A DNA stretch of 47,436 bases from Gordonia amicalis NBRC 100051 = JCM 11271 (GTDB taxonomy: Bacteria > Actinomycetota > Actinomycetes > Mycobacteriales > Mycobacteriaceae): the NCBI RefSeq assembly GCF_000332995.1, contig NZ_BANS01000049.1:1-47436 (forward strand), given 5' to 3'. Each line of letters opens with the position of its first letter. Within the stretch, counting starts at the first letter, position 1. Shown here in pieces: positions 1-7,052 of the stretch. The position numbers and the translations under genes were made by a program. Below the pieces are notes generated by a model. That model made no database searches. It saw only the letters and a list, made by a program, of their open reading frames with translations, and had not been told where the DNA came from.

Positions 1-249
1 CAGGAGTCTGGACATACTGCGGTATATGAGTTTCCCTACCGACAGGGCGGGGCCAAAGTGCGCCTCACGCTGCGTGTTCGCTGGGAATCCGATCTGGAGC
101 GGGGACTGAGCACTGCGTGGTGCGCGTCGTTCAGCCGCCCACCGTGGCGACTGGATGGGGAGGCCTGCGGCCTGGTCCCCGTCGATGCCCTGAAGGATGT
201 GGTCGCCGCCGAGCACCAAAACGCCGGCCCCGTTGGCCCCGCGCCGTAG
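1..249 (+). CDS. C-terminal part of an unrecognised protein, open at the left edge
   Basis: Frame 1 is open from the first base to a TAG at 247-249 and gives 82 residues. The early part (HTAVYEFPYRQGGAKVRLTL) has an alternating hydrophobic/charged pattern that reads as real beta-strand protein, and the downstream hairpin sits where its terminator should be. The same frame is open at the far right edge (GTG at 47374), so on a circular molecule this would be the end of a roughly 103-residue protein. No family recognised. The protein-like reading and the terminator are seen in the sequence; the joining is inference. Confidence 0.5.
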   Translation, partial: QESGHTAVYEFPYRQGGAKVRLTLRVRWESDLERGLSTAWCASFSRPPWRLDGEACGLVPVDALKDVVAAEHQNAGPVGPAP

Positions 250-281
250 AGAGATGGCGAGCACTCGCGAGTCCAAACGAT

Positions 282-320
282 AATCGCCGCGTCCGACAAA
301 GCCTGTCGGACGCGGCGATT
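282..320. terminator. Strong bidirectional terminator hairpin
   Basis: A perfect 17-bp stem (282-298 with 304-320) closes a 5-base loop. It begins with AAT and ends with ATT on the strand ends, and sits between two convergent genes (the partial gene ending at 249 and the minus-strand gene ending at 341), so it can serve both. Confidence 0.85.
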
Positions 321-340
321 GGTGGTTTGTCAGACGCTAG

Positions 341-733
341 TCAGCGACCCTTCGGCTGCTCTTTGAGGAGCATGTTGCCGATGGGCACGCCGAAGTTGTA
401 CGTCGTGCCGACGTAGCCGTTCTTGGTTCGGCGATACTCGGTCCGGTAGTACCACTCGACGGCCGGGTGCGACGAATAGCTAGCCACGCCACCGTTTTTC
501 GTCGGCCGGATCGAGTACTGATACACGTTTGCCGGGCCGACGCCGTAGTAGTCCTGCTGGTAGGTGTTTCCGATGACCCGAGCATTCGACTCAGGTGTCG
601 GCACGACGCCATACATGAGGAGCTGATGCTTGTAGCGCCCCTCTTTGATCTTCGCGTCAGAGTCGCCGGCACCGGCGACCAGTCCGAAAGTTGCTGCTCC
701 GGCGATCAACGCCCCCGCTATTAATCGTTTCAC
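341..733 (-). CDS. Small secreted protein, function unknown
   Basis: About 130 residues if started at the GTG at 733-731. That start places a Sec signal peptide at the very N-terminus: KR, then a hydrophobic Ala/Gly/Leu stretch of about 18 residues ending near the AGAGDSDA region. A longer frame reaches 817 but would bury the signal. The mature part is rich in Tyr, Asn and Gly (for example NTYQQDYYGVGPANVYQY) and has no cysteine, so probably an extracellular beta-rich protein. No recognised domain. The gene is convergent with the partial gene at the left edge and shares the hairpin at 282-320. No convincing Shine-Dalgarno sequence is visible. Confidence 0.6.
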   Translation of the reverse strand: MKRLIAGALIAGAATFGLVAGAGDSDAKIKEGRYKHQLLMYGVVPTPESNARVIGNTYQQDYYGVGPANVYQYSIRPTKNGGVASYSSHPAVEWYYRTEYRRTKNGYVGTTYNFGVPIGNMLLKEQPKGR

Positions 734-911
734 AAGGTTCGACGCTAGCAGCCGAACGCCGGTTTCCACTCGGGCAAAGTCGATCCCGTGAAAGTGGCTC
801 GGTTGTCCGAGCAGCACGCTTCGAGTCCGGCCAGTTCCACGAAGCGAGCATAGGCAGAACGTATGACATTCGGTGTCGCGAGCCTAGCCAGAAAACGTGA
901 TGCATGTACAG

Positions 912-931
912 TTACGTCACTGGTGACGTAA
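912..931. promoter_or_regulatory. 20-bp dyad, candidate operator
   Basis: TTACGTCAC-TG-GTGACGTAA is a perfect 9-bp inverted repeat with a 2-bp spacer, in the roughly 300-base region between the divergent genes starting at 733 (minus) and 1041 (plus). A second dyad, GTCAGG-TAAG-CCTGAC, lies at 973-988. Both have the size and placement of operators; the cognate regulator is unknown. Confidence 0.5.
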
Positions 932-1040
932 CCCGTTGTCCCACAACGCATTTCGCCGATAATAGCGATTATGTCAGGTAAGCCTGACGTCGATTCGGGT
1001 AGCGTCTGGGCATCCTGACATTCGGGTGTACCCTACCAGC

Positions 1041-1601
1041 ATGGGTTGGATACATGAGACCGACACTCATTTGCACGAGGCGGCGTTGGTGGCGGTATTC
1101 GAGGACGGCGCCGAGAGCCACGCATCGACCATGGTCGACGGCGCCGACTACGAGATCGTTGAGCGGGGCCGAACCTCGAGCGAGGATCGTTTGCGGCCGT
1201 CGACCGAGATTGTCGGCTGGCTTCTGCGGTGCCATTGCGGCCGCTCGAACAGTTCCGACGGCTCATCCTGGACCGATCCCGTCCAGTGGACACGGGTGCC
1301 CTCAGCCTCCCTCGAGGACCTGGCCCGGCATCGTGTGTTCGCCCCAGACGCTGACCTCGACGTCGGCGTGCGAGCCGAGGTCGCCGCGGCCGCCACAGCA
1401 GTGTGGCGGCGTGAGCATCTTGACCCGCTCGACGTCGACGGCGAGATCCGGGCGGCGGTCACAGCCCGCAGGGACGCCGACGCACAACTCGACGCCGCGG
1501 TGGCCAAGGCCCGTCGACTGGGCCGTTCGTGGGCCGAGATCGGCGCGGCGACCGGCATGACCCGGCAAGCAGCAAACGAGCGCTGGAAAGACCGCACGTG
1601 A
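1041..1601 (+). CDS. Hypothetical protein with C-terminal helix-turn-helix
   Basis: About 186 residues from the ATG at 1041; a GTG at 1026 is also in frame. The N-terminal third is acidic, with a short CHC motif. The C-terminal part is helical and ends in RRLGRSWAEIGAATGMTRQ followed by AANERW, the pattern of a helix-turn-helix recognition helix at the extreme C-terminus, as in many small actinobacterial proteins of unknown role. A TACCCT hexamer ends 6 bases before the ATG, so a leaderless transcript is possible. The Tn3-family element inserted 18 bp after its stop, leaving the gene intact. Confidence 0.6.
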   Translation: MGWIHETDTHLHEAALVAVFEDGAESHASTMVDGADYEIVERGRTSSEDRLRPSTEIVGWLLRCHCGRSNSSDGSSWTDPVQWTRVPSASLEDLARHRVFAPDADLDVGVRAEVAAAATAVWRREHLDPLDVDGEIRAAVTARRDADAQLDAAVAKARRLGRSWAEIGAATGMTRQAANERWKDRT

Positions 1602-1614
1602 GCGTTGTCGGGTC

Positions 1615-1619
1615 ATTCC
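1615..1619. repeat. Left target-site duplication ATTCC
   Basis: ATTCC abuts the left inverted repeat and recurs at 5208-5212 just outside the right one, giving the 5-bp duplication typical of Tn3-family transposition. Confidence 0.9.
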
Positions 1620-1673
1620 GGGGTCCCGGTAGTAATGGCGCAAAAAACAACGAGGTTCGCGTAGCGCCTGGTC
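1620..1673 (+). repeat. Left terminal inverted repeat of the Tn3-family element
   Basis: Starts GGGGTCCCGGTAGTAATGGC. It differs from the right copy at only three positions (bases 6, 11 and 35). Confidence 0.92.
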
Positions 1674-1767
1674 GGCGGTGATTTCTCGGTTCGGGCTGCG
1701 GGCCGGGGTGGTTGGTGCTTGGCTTGGCTGCCGATGAGGTTGGTCGGCGTTTTGGAGGCTGGGGTTC

Positions 1768-2601
1768 GTGGCGACGCGGGTATTCGCGGACGAGGAGTTG
1801 CAGCGCCTGCGGGAGTTCCCGGAGATCAGTCGTGAGGAGTTGTTCCGGTACTTCACGCTGACCCCGGCGGATCTGGCGTTCGTTGCTCCGCAGGGCAGGG
1901 GCCCTGCGGTCCGTCTGGGCCTGGCGGTGGCGTTGTGCACCTTGCCGTGGCTGGGGTTCGTGCCGGACAAGGTGTCGTCGGCGCCGCCGGTGGCGGTGGC
2001 CCGGTTGGCGGATCAGCTGAATGTCGATGCGGTGCAGCTTCGTTCGTATGGCAAGCGGGCGCAGACGCGGACCGAGCATGTGCGGCTGGTGGCCCAGTAT
2101 CTGGGGTGGCGGCCTGCCGGGTCGATGGAGTTGAAGGAGCTGGATGAGTTCCTGCTGGCGCGGGCGATGGAGCACGATTCGCCGACTCTGTTGTTCCGGC
2201 TGGCGTGTGAGTACCTGATCTCGGCGCGGGTGATCCGGCCGGGCCCGGACACGGTGGTCCGGCGGGTCGCGCATGCTCGCACGCAGGCGCAGCGGGAGAC
2301 CTATGATCGGTTGGCGCGCGAGTTCACGCCGCAGCGGTGTAAGGAACTGGATGCGTTGCTGGTCGTCGACCCGTCTATCGGGATGTCGCGGTTGCGGTGG
2401 TTGTCGACCGGCCCTGTGGAGGCGTCGGCGACCGCGGTGAAGGCCGAGGTCGAGAAGCTGGTGTTCCTGCGCAACCTGGGCGCGGATGAGCTGGATATGT
2501 CGGTGCTGCCGGCGGAGCGGCGGCGGTTCCTGGCGACTGTGGGCCGACGCTTGACGGGCCAAGCCTTGGAACGCCGGGATCCGGCGGCTGCGCGGCCTTG
2601 A
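1768..2601 (+). pseudogene. tnpA: Tn3-family transposase TnpA, N-terminal fragment
   Basis: A 277-residue fragment starting at a GTG 94 bp inside the left inverted repeat. It matches the DUF4158 N-terminal region of Tn3-type transposases: FADEELQRLREFPEISREEL at the start, then LRLGLAVALCTLPWLGF-like helical segments, and RRRFLATVGRRLTGQALERR near the end. Full transposases of this family run to about 1000 residues; the DDE catalytic core is absent. Homology stops just before the frame ends at a TGA, whose bases overlap the -35 of the mer promoter. The mer cargo therefore replaced the rest of the gene. Confidence 0.85.
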
Positions 2602-2629
2602 CCCTGTACTCGGGTACAGGGTTGAGAAT
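2598..2629 (+). promoter_or_regulatory. mer promoter with MerR-type operator
   Basis: -35 TTGACC (2598-2603) and -10 GAGAAT (2624-2629) are 20 bp apart. This over-long spacer is typical of MerR-controlled promoters. The dyad CCCTGTAC-N4-GTACAGGG (2602-2609 and 2614-2621) lies within it. The merR ATG falls 6 bases after the -10, so the transcript is probably leaderless. Confidence 0.85.
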
Positions 2630-2635
2630 GTGTGC

Positions 2636-3037
2636 ATGCGGACCGGTGAGCTGGCAGCCAGGGCGGGGATCAACGCGCAGACCCTGCGCTATTACGAGCG
2701 CCGTGGTCTGCTCGCGCGACCGGCGCGGTCCCCGGCAGGCTACCGCAGCTACCCCGACGAGGCGGTCGCGGTGGTCAGGTTCGTCAAACGATCCCAGGAG
2801 CTGGGGTTCACCCTCGACGAGGTCGCCGAACTGCTGCGGCTGGCCGACGGCGGCCCCGACGACTGCGACACCGCCCGCGCACTGGCCGAGTCGAGGGTTG
2901 CCGAGCTGGAACGGCGTATCGCGGACCTGCAGCGCATGCGCGGCTCGCTGGCAGAGTTGATCGCGACGTGCGAGCTGCCCCGCAACCGCCGGTCCTGTCC
3001 GATCCTGACCTCGCTGCACGAAGGAGACCACCCGTGA
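2636..3037 (+). CDS. merR: MerR-family mercury-responsive regulator
   Basis: About 133 residues from the ATG at 2636; a GTG at 2630 is also in frame but lies upstream of the predicted transcript start. Winged-helix N-terminus with the MerR signature TLRYYERRGLL (16-26) and YRSYPDE, followed by a dimerisation helix. Cys77, Cys112 and Cys121 reproduce exactly the spacing (35 and 9) of the Hg(II) ligands Cys82/117/126 of Tn501 MerR, so this is a mercury sensor rather than CueR or SoxR. It would bind the dyad at 2602-2621 and activate its own operon. Its stop overlaps the merB GTG, which implies translational coupling. Confidence 0.92.
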   Translation: MRTGELAARAGINAQTLRYYERRGLLARPARSPAGYRSYPDEAVAVVRFVKRSQELGFTLDEVAELLRLADGGPDDCDTARALAESRVAELERRIADLQRMRGSLAELIATCELPRNRRSCPILTSLHEGDHP

Positions 3038-4035
3038 AACTGGAAATCCTCCAGGTCCCCGACTGCCCCAACGTGGCGGTACTCGAACAGCGCATCCGGC
3101 AGGCGACCGCCGGCCAGCCGGTGCAGCTCGAGATCACCCGCCGTGTGATTGACGATCCCGGCCGGGCCGCCACCGCGGGTATGACCGGATCACCCACCCT
3201 GCTGGTCGACGGCTGCGACCCGTTCGCAACGCCGGGCCAGGTCCCGAGCCTGTCGTGCCGCCTCTACCCCTCCGACACCGGGCGGCTCGACGGCGCACCC
3301 TCGGTCGCCGCGTTGCGCGCCGCGTTGCGGCTCGTCCCGGACGGCACCGCGGCACTCGGGGACGACACCGCATCCTCATGCTGCACCCCACCCGCCGCCG
3401 AATCTCCGGCAACAGTGCTCCGCGCCTGGCGCGCCGCCGCGCAACCGGCAGACCCCACCGAAAAGGCTGTGCACCAGGCGATCCTGCGTGCCTTCGCCAC
3501 CGATGGGCAGGCGCCGACCGGTGACGATCTGACCGAGATGGCCGCCGGGCCCGACGTGCCGGTCGAGCAGCTACTGCGCCGCCTGCACGACGCCGACATC
3601 GTCCGCCTCGACGCGACCGGGAGCATCGCGGCGGCGTATCCATTCTCGGCCACACCGACGCCGCATCGAGTCCGGATCGCTGGTGGAGCCACGGTTTCGG
3701 CCATGTGCGCGGTCGACGCGCTCGGTATGGCCGCGATGCTCGACACGCCGGTGACGATCACCTCCGCCGACCCGGTGACCGCCGACCCGATCACGGTCAC
3801 CGTTGACGGCGGGCACGTCACCGCCGACCCGGCCACCACGGTCGTCTTCGTCGGCGCACAGGCCGGCCCAGGCCCGTCCGCCGACACCTGCTGCCACTAC
3901 CTCAACTTCTTCACCGACCGCGCCAGCGCCCAGGGCTGGGCAGACACCCACCCCGGCATCGGCGGCGTTATCGTCGAACTCCCCGACGCCCACCACCTCG
4001 GCACCACCATTTTCGGGCACCTGCTGCACAGCTGA
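3034..4035 (+). CDS. merB: Organomercurial lyase with N-terminal thioredoxin-like domain
   Basis: 333 residues, starting at the GTG at 3034 that overlaps the merR stop and follows AAGGAG. Residues 1-85 look like a thioredoxin-like fold (KLEILQVPDCPN at the start, GSPTLLVDG later). A linker and helical region follow, and then the MerB catalytic core. The core keeps Cys225 and Asp228 (MCAVDAL, matching Cys96 and Asp99 of the R831b enzyme) and Cys287 in CCHYLNFF (matching Cys159). The enzyme protonolyses C-Hg bonds and releases Hg(II). No merA reductase is present in the window, so released Hg(II) must be dealt with elsewhere. The position of the third classical Cys (117) is not a cysteine here. 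Confidence 0.9.
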   Translation: MKLEILQVPDCPNVAVLEQRIRQATAGQPVQLEITRRVIDDPGRAATAGMTGSPTLLVDGCDPFATPGQVPSLSCRLYPSDTGRLDGAPSVAALRAALRLVPDGTAALGDDTASSCCTPPAAESPATVLRAWRAAAQPADPTEKAVHQAILRAFATDGQAPTGDDLTEMAAGPDVPVEQLLRRLHDADIVRLDATGSIAAAYPFSATPTPHRVRIAGGATVSAMCAVDALGMAAMLDTPVTITSADPVTADPITVTVDGGHVTADPATTVVFVGAQAGPGPSADTCCHYLNFFTDRASAQGWADTHPGIGGVIVELPDAHHLGTTIFGHLLHS

Positions 4036-4047
4036 CCGCACCCGGGC

Positions 4048-4145
4048 GTGCCACAGATAACACCCTGTTATCTGTGGCACCATGAAACCCGGCCTGCGAC
4101 GACTCCGCTCCGGCGGTGCGCGAAGCGGCCCTGTTATCTGTGGCA
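4048..4145. repeat. Candidate TnpI-type recombination (resolution) site
   Basis: A perfect 15-bp inverted repeat GTGCCACAGATAACA / TGTTATCTGTGGCAC (4048-4062, 4066-4080) with a 3-bp spacer, plus a third directly repeated copy TGTTATCTGTGGCA at 4132-4145. An inverted core pair plus an accessory direct repeat just upstream of a tyrosine recombinase gene is the layout of the internal resolution site of Tn4430-type elements. Confidence 0.75.
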
Positions 4146-4165
4146 AGCAGGCCAGGGAGGTCACA

Positions 4166-5119
4166 ATGTTGCCGTCCGGGATCACCGTCCGCGCCGCCGG
4201 CGACAGCTTCCTCGACTCGATCCACTCCCCGAACACCCGCCGCTCCTACGCCATCGCCGTCGACAAGACCACCGCCACGCTCGGCGAGACCCGGCCGCTG
4301 GCCAACGTCGCCGACGACGAGATCGGCGAAACCCTCGAAACCCTGTGGGGCTCCTCAGCAGTCAACACCTGGAACGCCCGCCGCGCCACGGTCGCGTCCT
4401 GGCTGGCGTGGTGCCGCGAGCACGGGCACACCACCCCGGCGGTCCCGGCCTGGGTGAAACGCTCCACTCCACCGGACTCCGCCACCCCGGTGCACTCGCG
4501 CACCGCGATCGACCGGCTCATCGCCCGCCGCGACATCGACATCCGGGAGAAGACGCTGTGGCGGATGCTTTACGAAACCTGCGCCCGCACCGAGGAACTG
4601 CTCCAGGTCAACATCGAAGACCTCGATCTGGCCGGGCGGTGTTGCCTGGTGAAGTCCAAGGGCGCCAAGCCCCGCACCCGCCGCCGCGGTGCCACCTACC
4701 ACGAGTACGCGCACGAGCTCGTGTACTGGGATGCGGGCACCGCCCGGCTTCTGCCACGCCTCACCAAGGGCCGCACCCGCGGACCGCTGTTCGTCACCCA
4801 CCGCCGACCGGGCCCCGGCAAGGCCGCCGCCGACCGGGACATCTGCCCCGACACCGGGCTGGCACGGCTGTCCTACGGCCAGGCCCGCGCCGTGCTGGAT
4901 GCCGCCACAGCGACGAATGGCCCCGGCACCGGCTGGGACCTGCACGAACTCCGGCATTCTGGCCTGACGCATCTCGGCGAGGCCGGAGCCAGCCTGCTCG
5001 AGCTAATGGCCAAGTCTCGCCACCGCAAACCCGACAACCTGCGCCGCTACTTCAAACCCTCACCGGCAGCCATGCGCGGAATCACCAGCCTCCTCGGTCC
5101 CGACCGCAGCCACCGATAG
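4166..5119 (+). CDS. Tyrosine recombinase, probable cointegrate resolvase (TnpI-like)
   Basis: 317 residues from the ATG at 4166, chosen because GGGAGG lies 5 bases upstream. A longer frame from 4082 would begin inside the recombination site. N-terminal SAM-like core-binding region ([12 protein letters not shown] shadow excluded) with [12 protein letters not shown], then the catalytic domain: Arg in CARTEELL, the HELRHSG box, and [14 protein letters not shown] with the active-site Tyr. It has the size and gene position of TnpI recombinases that resolve Tn3-family cointegrates, and its likely target is the repeat cluster at 4048-4145. It ends 34 bp before the right inverted repeat. Confidence 0.85.
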   Translation: MLPSGITVRAAGDSFLDSIHSPNTRRSYAIAVDKTTATLGETRPLANVADDEIGETLETLWGSSAVNTWNARRATVASWLAWCREHGHTTPAVPAWVKRSTPPDSATPVHSRTAIDRLIARRDIDIREKTLWRMLYETCARTEELLQVNIEDLDLAGRCCLVKSKGAKPRTRRRGATYHEYAHELVYWDAGTARLLPRLTKGRTRGPLFVTHRRPGPGKAAADRDICPDTGLARLSYGQARAVLDAATATNGPGTGWDLHELRHSGLTHLGEAGASLLELMAKSRHRKPDNLRRYFKPSPAAMRGITSLLGPDRSHR

Positions 5120-5153
5120 CGGCCACCAACAACGGCTCGTCCGTCTACCCGCT

Positions 5154-5207
5154 GACCAGGCGCTACGCGAACTTCGTTGTTTTTTGCGCCATTACTGCCG
5201 GAACCCC
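5154..5207 (-). repeat. Right terminal inverted repeat of the Tn3-family element
   Basis: Reverse complement starts GGGGTTCCGGCAGTAATGGC and matches the left repeat at 51 of 54 positions. It is followed by ATTCC (5208-5212), the second copy of the target duplication. Confidence 0.92.
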
Positions 5208-5225
5208 ATTCCGGCCTAGGTTGCA

Positions 5226-5243
5226 TGTCGCGTATAGTTGACA
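5226..5243 (+). promoter_or_regulatory. 18-bp element shared with the promoter of the XRE gene at 47029
   Basis: TGTCGCGTATAGTTGACA matches TGTCTACTATAGTTGACA at 46985-47002 at 15 of 18 bases. It lies upstream of the gene pair at 5353 and contains a TTGACA. It is possibly a second binding site of the same regulator. Confidence 0.4.
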
Positions 5244-5352
5244 TCGACCTAGTCGAGTCGACGGAGGACCAGCCCCCTTGTCATAGGACTCGGGCAGGAT
5301 CAGACGCACACCACCCAGGCACAACAGAGCCGCCACAGCGGAAGGCCCAGGA

Positions 5353-5766
5353 ATGTCGATAACCGTAGGCCATGTATTACTCATGATCCTCGCCTTCCTG
5401 CTCGCCCTGTTCATCTACCGGCCCCGCTCCGACCGTCAACCACGCGAACCCCACCGTCAGCCACGCGGTAAACGCCCAGCTGATCCGGCCACAAAGTACG
5501 GTGTGCTCCTGGTGCTCGTCGGCTACCCGTCGTTCGGCTTGCTGGTCTACTCAATGTGGCCGAACCTTCAGGGCCTGTTCACCGCGATTGGCGGCGATAC
5601 CCCCAGCGACAGCACAGGAATGAGCGGATCGCACTGGGCGGCACTTGCCGTCGCTATCATCCTTCCCAATTTGATCGGCGTCCTTCACATGCTGCAATCC
5701 CGCCATGCCAAGACACCGAACTCGGAAGCCAACAGCAGCGACCAAGCACCCAACCTCGAGAAATGA
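5353..5766 (+). CDS. Small membrane protein, function unknown
   Basis: 137 residues. Three hydrophobic segments are visible: near residues 5-22 (VGHVLLMILAFLLALFIY), 50-67 (GVLLVLVGYPSFGLLVYSMW) and 95-115 (ALAVAIILPNLIGVLHML). A basic, Pro/Arg-rich loop lies between the first two and the tail is hydrophilic. No recognised family. It is followed after 9 bases by the lipoprotein at 5776 in the same direction, so the two are probably co-transcribed. Confidence 0.6.
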   Translation: MSITVGHVLLMILAFLLALFIYRPRSDRQPREPHRQPRGKRPADPATKYGVLLVLVGYPSFGLLVYSMWPNLQGLFTAIGGDTPSDSTGMSGSHWAALAVAIILPNLIGVLHMLQSRHAKTPNSEANSSDQAPNLEK

Positions 5767-5775
5767 CTCACACCG

Positions 5776-6252
5776 ATGGAACGGCTCAGACTCGGACTCG
5801 GACCGCTCTGCGGCGGCCTGGCCGCCGTGGCGTTAATCGCGACCAGCTGTAGCGACGGCGAGGACTCCACATGGAGCGCCAGCCGCTCGTCGTCCACGAA
5901 CCCACCACCCGTCACAACGCTTGCAACTCCCCCGCCTCCTAAATGGATCGGAGACCGTAGCTGCGGGGTGACCTGGGGACCAGACGGCATTTTGGACATC
6001 GTGCCGCTGAGCCCAGGCGTTGACTGCGCAGCCGCGAAACGGGCCGCGGACACCTACATGTCCAGTGTCGACGGGTTCATGACCAGCAATCCACTCGAAG
6101 TCACCGATGGATGGACCTGCCGAATCTCCCTAAAGGACCGAGGCGAGATCGTTCGATGCACAGCTGGCCGGCAACAGGCTTCCCTCAACCGGAGAAACCA
6201 CCAGACGAGCCCAGGAACCGGATCGGATGCCGGGACCACCTCCCCACACTGA
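5776..6252 (+). CDS. Small lipoprotein, function unknown
   Basis: 158 residues with a lipoprotein signal: a short hydrophobic stretch ending in LIATSC gives a lipobox, with the modified Cys at about residue 25. A Ser/Thr/Pro linker follows, then a compact domain with three further cysteines (RSCGVTWG, GVDCAAAKR, GWTCRIS plus RCTAG). The even number of cysteines after the lipobox suggests disulfides outside the membrane. The pattern resembles short mycobacterial DUF3558-like lipoproteins, but that assignment is a guess. It lies directly behind the membrane protein gene at 5353. Confidence 0.65.
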   Translation: MERLRLGLGPLCGGLAAVALIATSCSDGEDSTWSASRSSSTNPPPVTTLATPPPPKWIGDRSCGVTWGPDGILDIVPLSPGVDCAAAKRAADTYMSSVDGFMTSNPLEVTDGWTCRISLKDRGEIVRCTAGRQQASLNRRNHQTSPGTGSDAGTTSPH

Positions 6253-6257
6253 GCCGC

Positions 6258-6491
6258 TTACTGCGGGACGGTCGTGTCCTCCGAACGGAGGAAATCATCT
6301 TCCAGGTTCTTCGTGTACTCGCGCACTGAAGTTGTCACCGGGATAACAACATTCACTCCGCAGCGGCTACACATCGTGAACGCACAATCAGCTTCGACGT
6401 CGACCAGTTGAACTTTCGCTTGGCCTTCAAACTTGGCACGGGCACAACAACTGACGATCCGAGTGCCTCGAAATTGGCAGAGTAACAACAA
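6258..6491 (-). CDS. Possible small cysteine-rich protein
   Basis: A 77-residue frame with a TTG start, convergent with the lipoprotein gene 5 bases away. It contains CC near residue 15 and MCSRCG, a zinc-ribbon-like CxxC, and is less GC-rich than its neighbours. It could be a small metal-binding protein or a chance frame. There is no convincing ribosome-binding site. Confidence 0.35.
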   Translation of the reverse strand: MLLLCQFRGTRIVSCCARAKFEGQAKVQLVDVEADCAFTMCSRCGVNVVIPVTTSVREYTKNLEDDFLRSEDTTVPQ

Positions 6492-6713
6492 CTTTCAATT
6501 CACCCTAGGGTTCCAACGGCACGTAGGCTGCCCGCCATGCGCCATCTCATCAGCAAGAAGATCCTCGTTGCCGCCGGCTCGGCCCTGGTTGTCGCTGGAG
6601 GAGTTGCCGGTGGCGCGGGTCCCGCGTCGGCAGTGAGGTGGGCCCTTCGTAGTGGTCCAGTTGTTGTGCGACTCTGTTGCCCGAGTGTTTGGGCAGGAAG
6701 AATCGACGACGAC

Positions 6714-7001
6714 ATGGCAGGTAGCAAGCGCCGGCGGCATACGCCGGATCAGATCATCCGCAAGCTGGCCGAGGGCAACAAGCTCCTCGGGACCGGGCAG
6801 GAGTTGGCTGAGGTGTGCCGGCATCTGGAGGTCACAGAGTCGACCTGGCATCGCTGGGTGGCCCAGTACGGGGGCATGAAGGCCAATGACGTCAAACGCC
6901 TCAAAGAACTCGAAGCTGAGAACGCTCGGCTCAAGAAGTTGGTCGCCAACCAGGCCCTCGATATCGACATGCTCAAGGAGATTTCGTCGGGAAACTTCTG
7001 A
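6714..7001 (+). CDS. IS3-family transposase OrfA
   Basis: 95 residues from the ATG at 6714. N-terminal helix-turn-helix (RRRHTPDQIIRKLAEG through VTESTWHRWV) that recognises the IS ends, then a leucine-zipper-like coiled coil (KRLKELEAENARLKKLVANQ). It ends EISSGNF just after the slippery site, so normal termination gives free OrfA and frameshifting gives OrfAB. Confidence 0.92.
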   Translation: MAGSKRRRHTPDQIIRKLAEGNKLLGTGQELAEVCRHLEVTESTWHRWVAQYGGMKANDVKRLKELEAENARLKKLVANQALDIDMLKEISSGNF

Positions 7002-7052
7002 CCCCGAACCGCAAGCGCAGCGCCGTGACGATGCTGCGTGAGCGGTTCGGGG
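6989..7052 (+). promoter_or_regulatory. Programmed -1 ribosomal frameshift signal
   Basis: Slippery heptamer G GGA AAC (6989-6995) lies in register with the OrfA frame, then a 6-base spacer, then a stem whose outer 11 bp are perfect (7002-7012 with 7042-7052) and whose inner part also pairs (7016-7021 with 7033-7038). Slipping back one base puts ribosomes into the OrfB frame just before the OrfA stop. Confidence 0.9.

Larger units (their letters stand above)
1620..5207. mobile_element. Tn3-family mercury transposon with a truncated transposase
   Basis: A 3588-bp element bounded by 54-bp inverted repeats (1620-1673 and 5154-5207, 51 of 54 bases matching, GGGG ends) and flanked by ATTCC direct repeats. 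Cargo in order: N-terminal transposase fragment, merR, merB, a recombination site, and a tyrosine recombinase. The ends and target duplication are intact but the catalytic part of TnpA is missing. It could therefore move only with a related transposase supplied in trans, or it lost tnpA after insertion. Repeats of 54 bp are longer than the roughly 38 bp usual in the family. Confidence 0.9.

Noticed and set aside
1459..2673. 404-codon minus-strand frame over the left end of the Tn3-family element
   Set aside because: Composition is dominated by Arg, Pro, Gln and His, typical of antisense reading of GC-rich genes. The plus strand carries the conserved transposase sequence.
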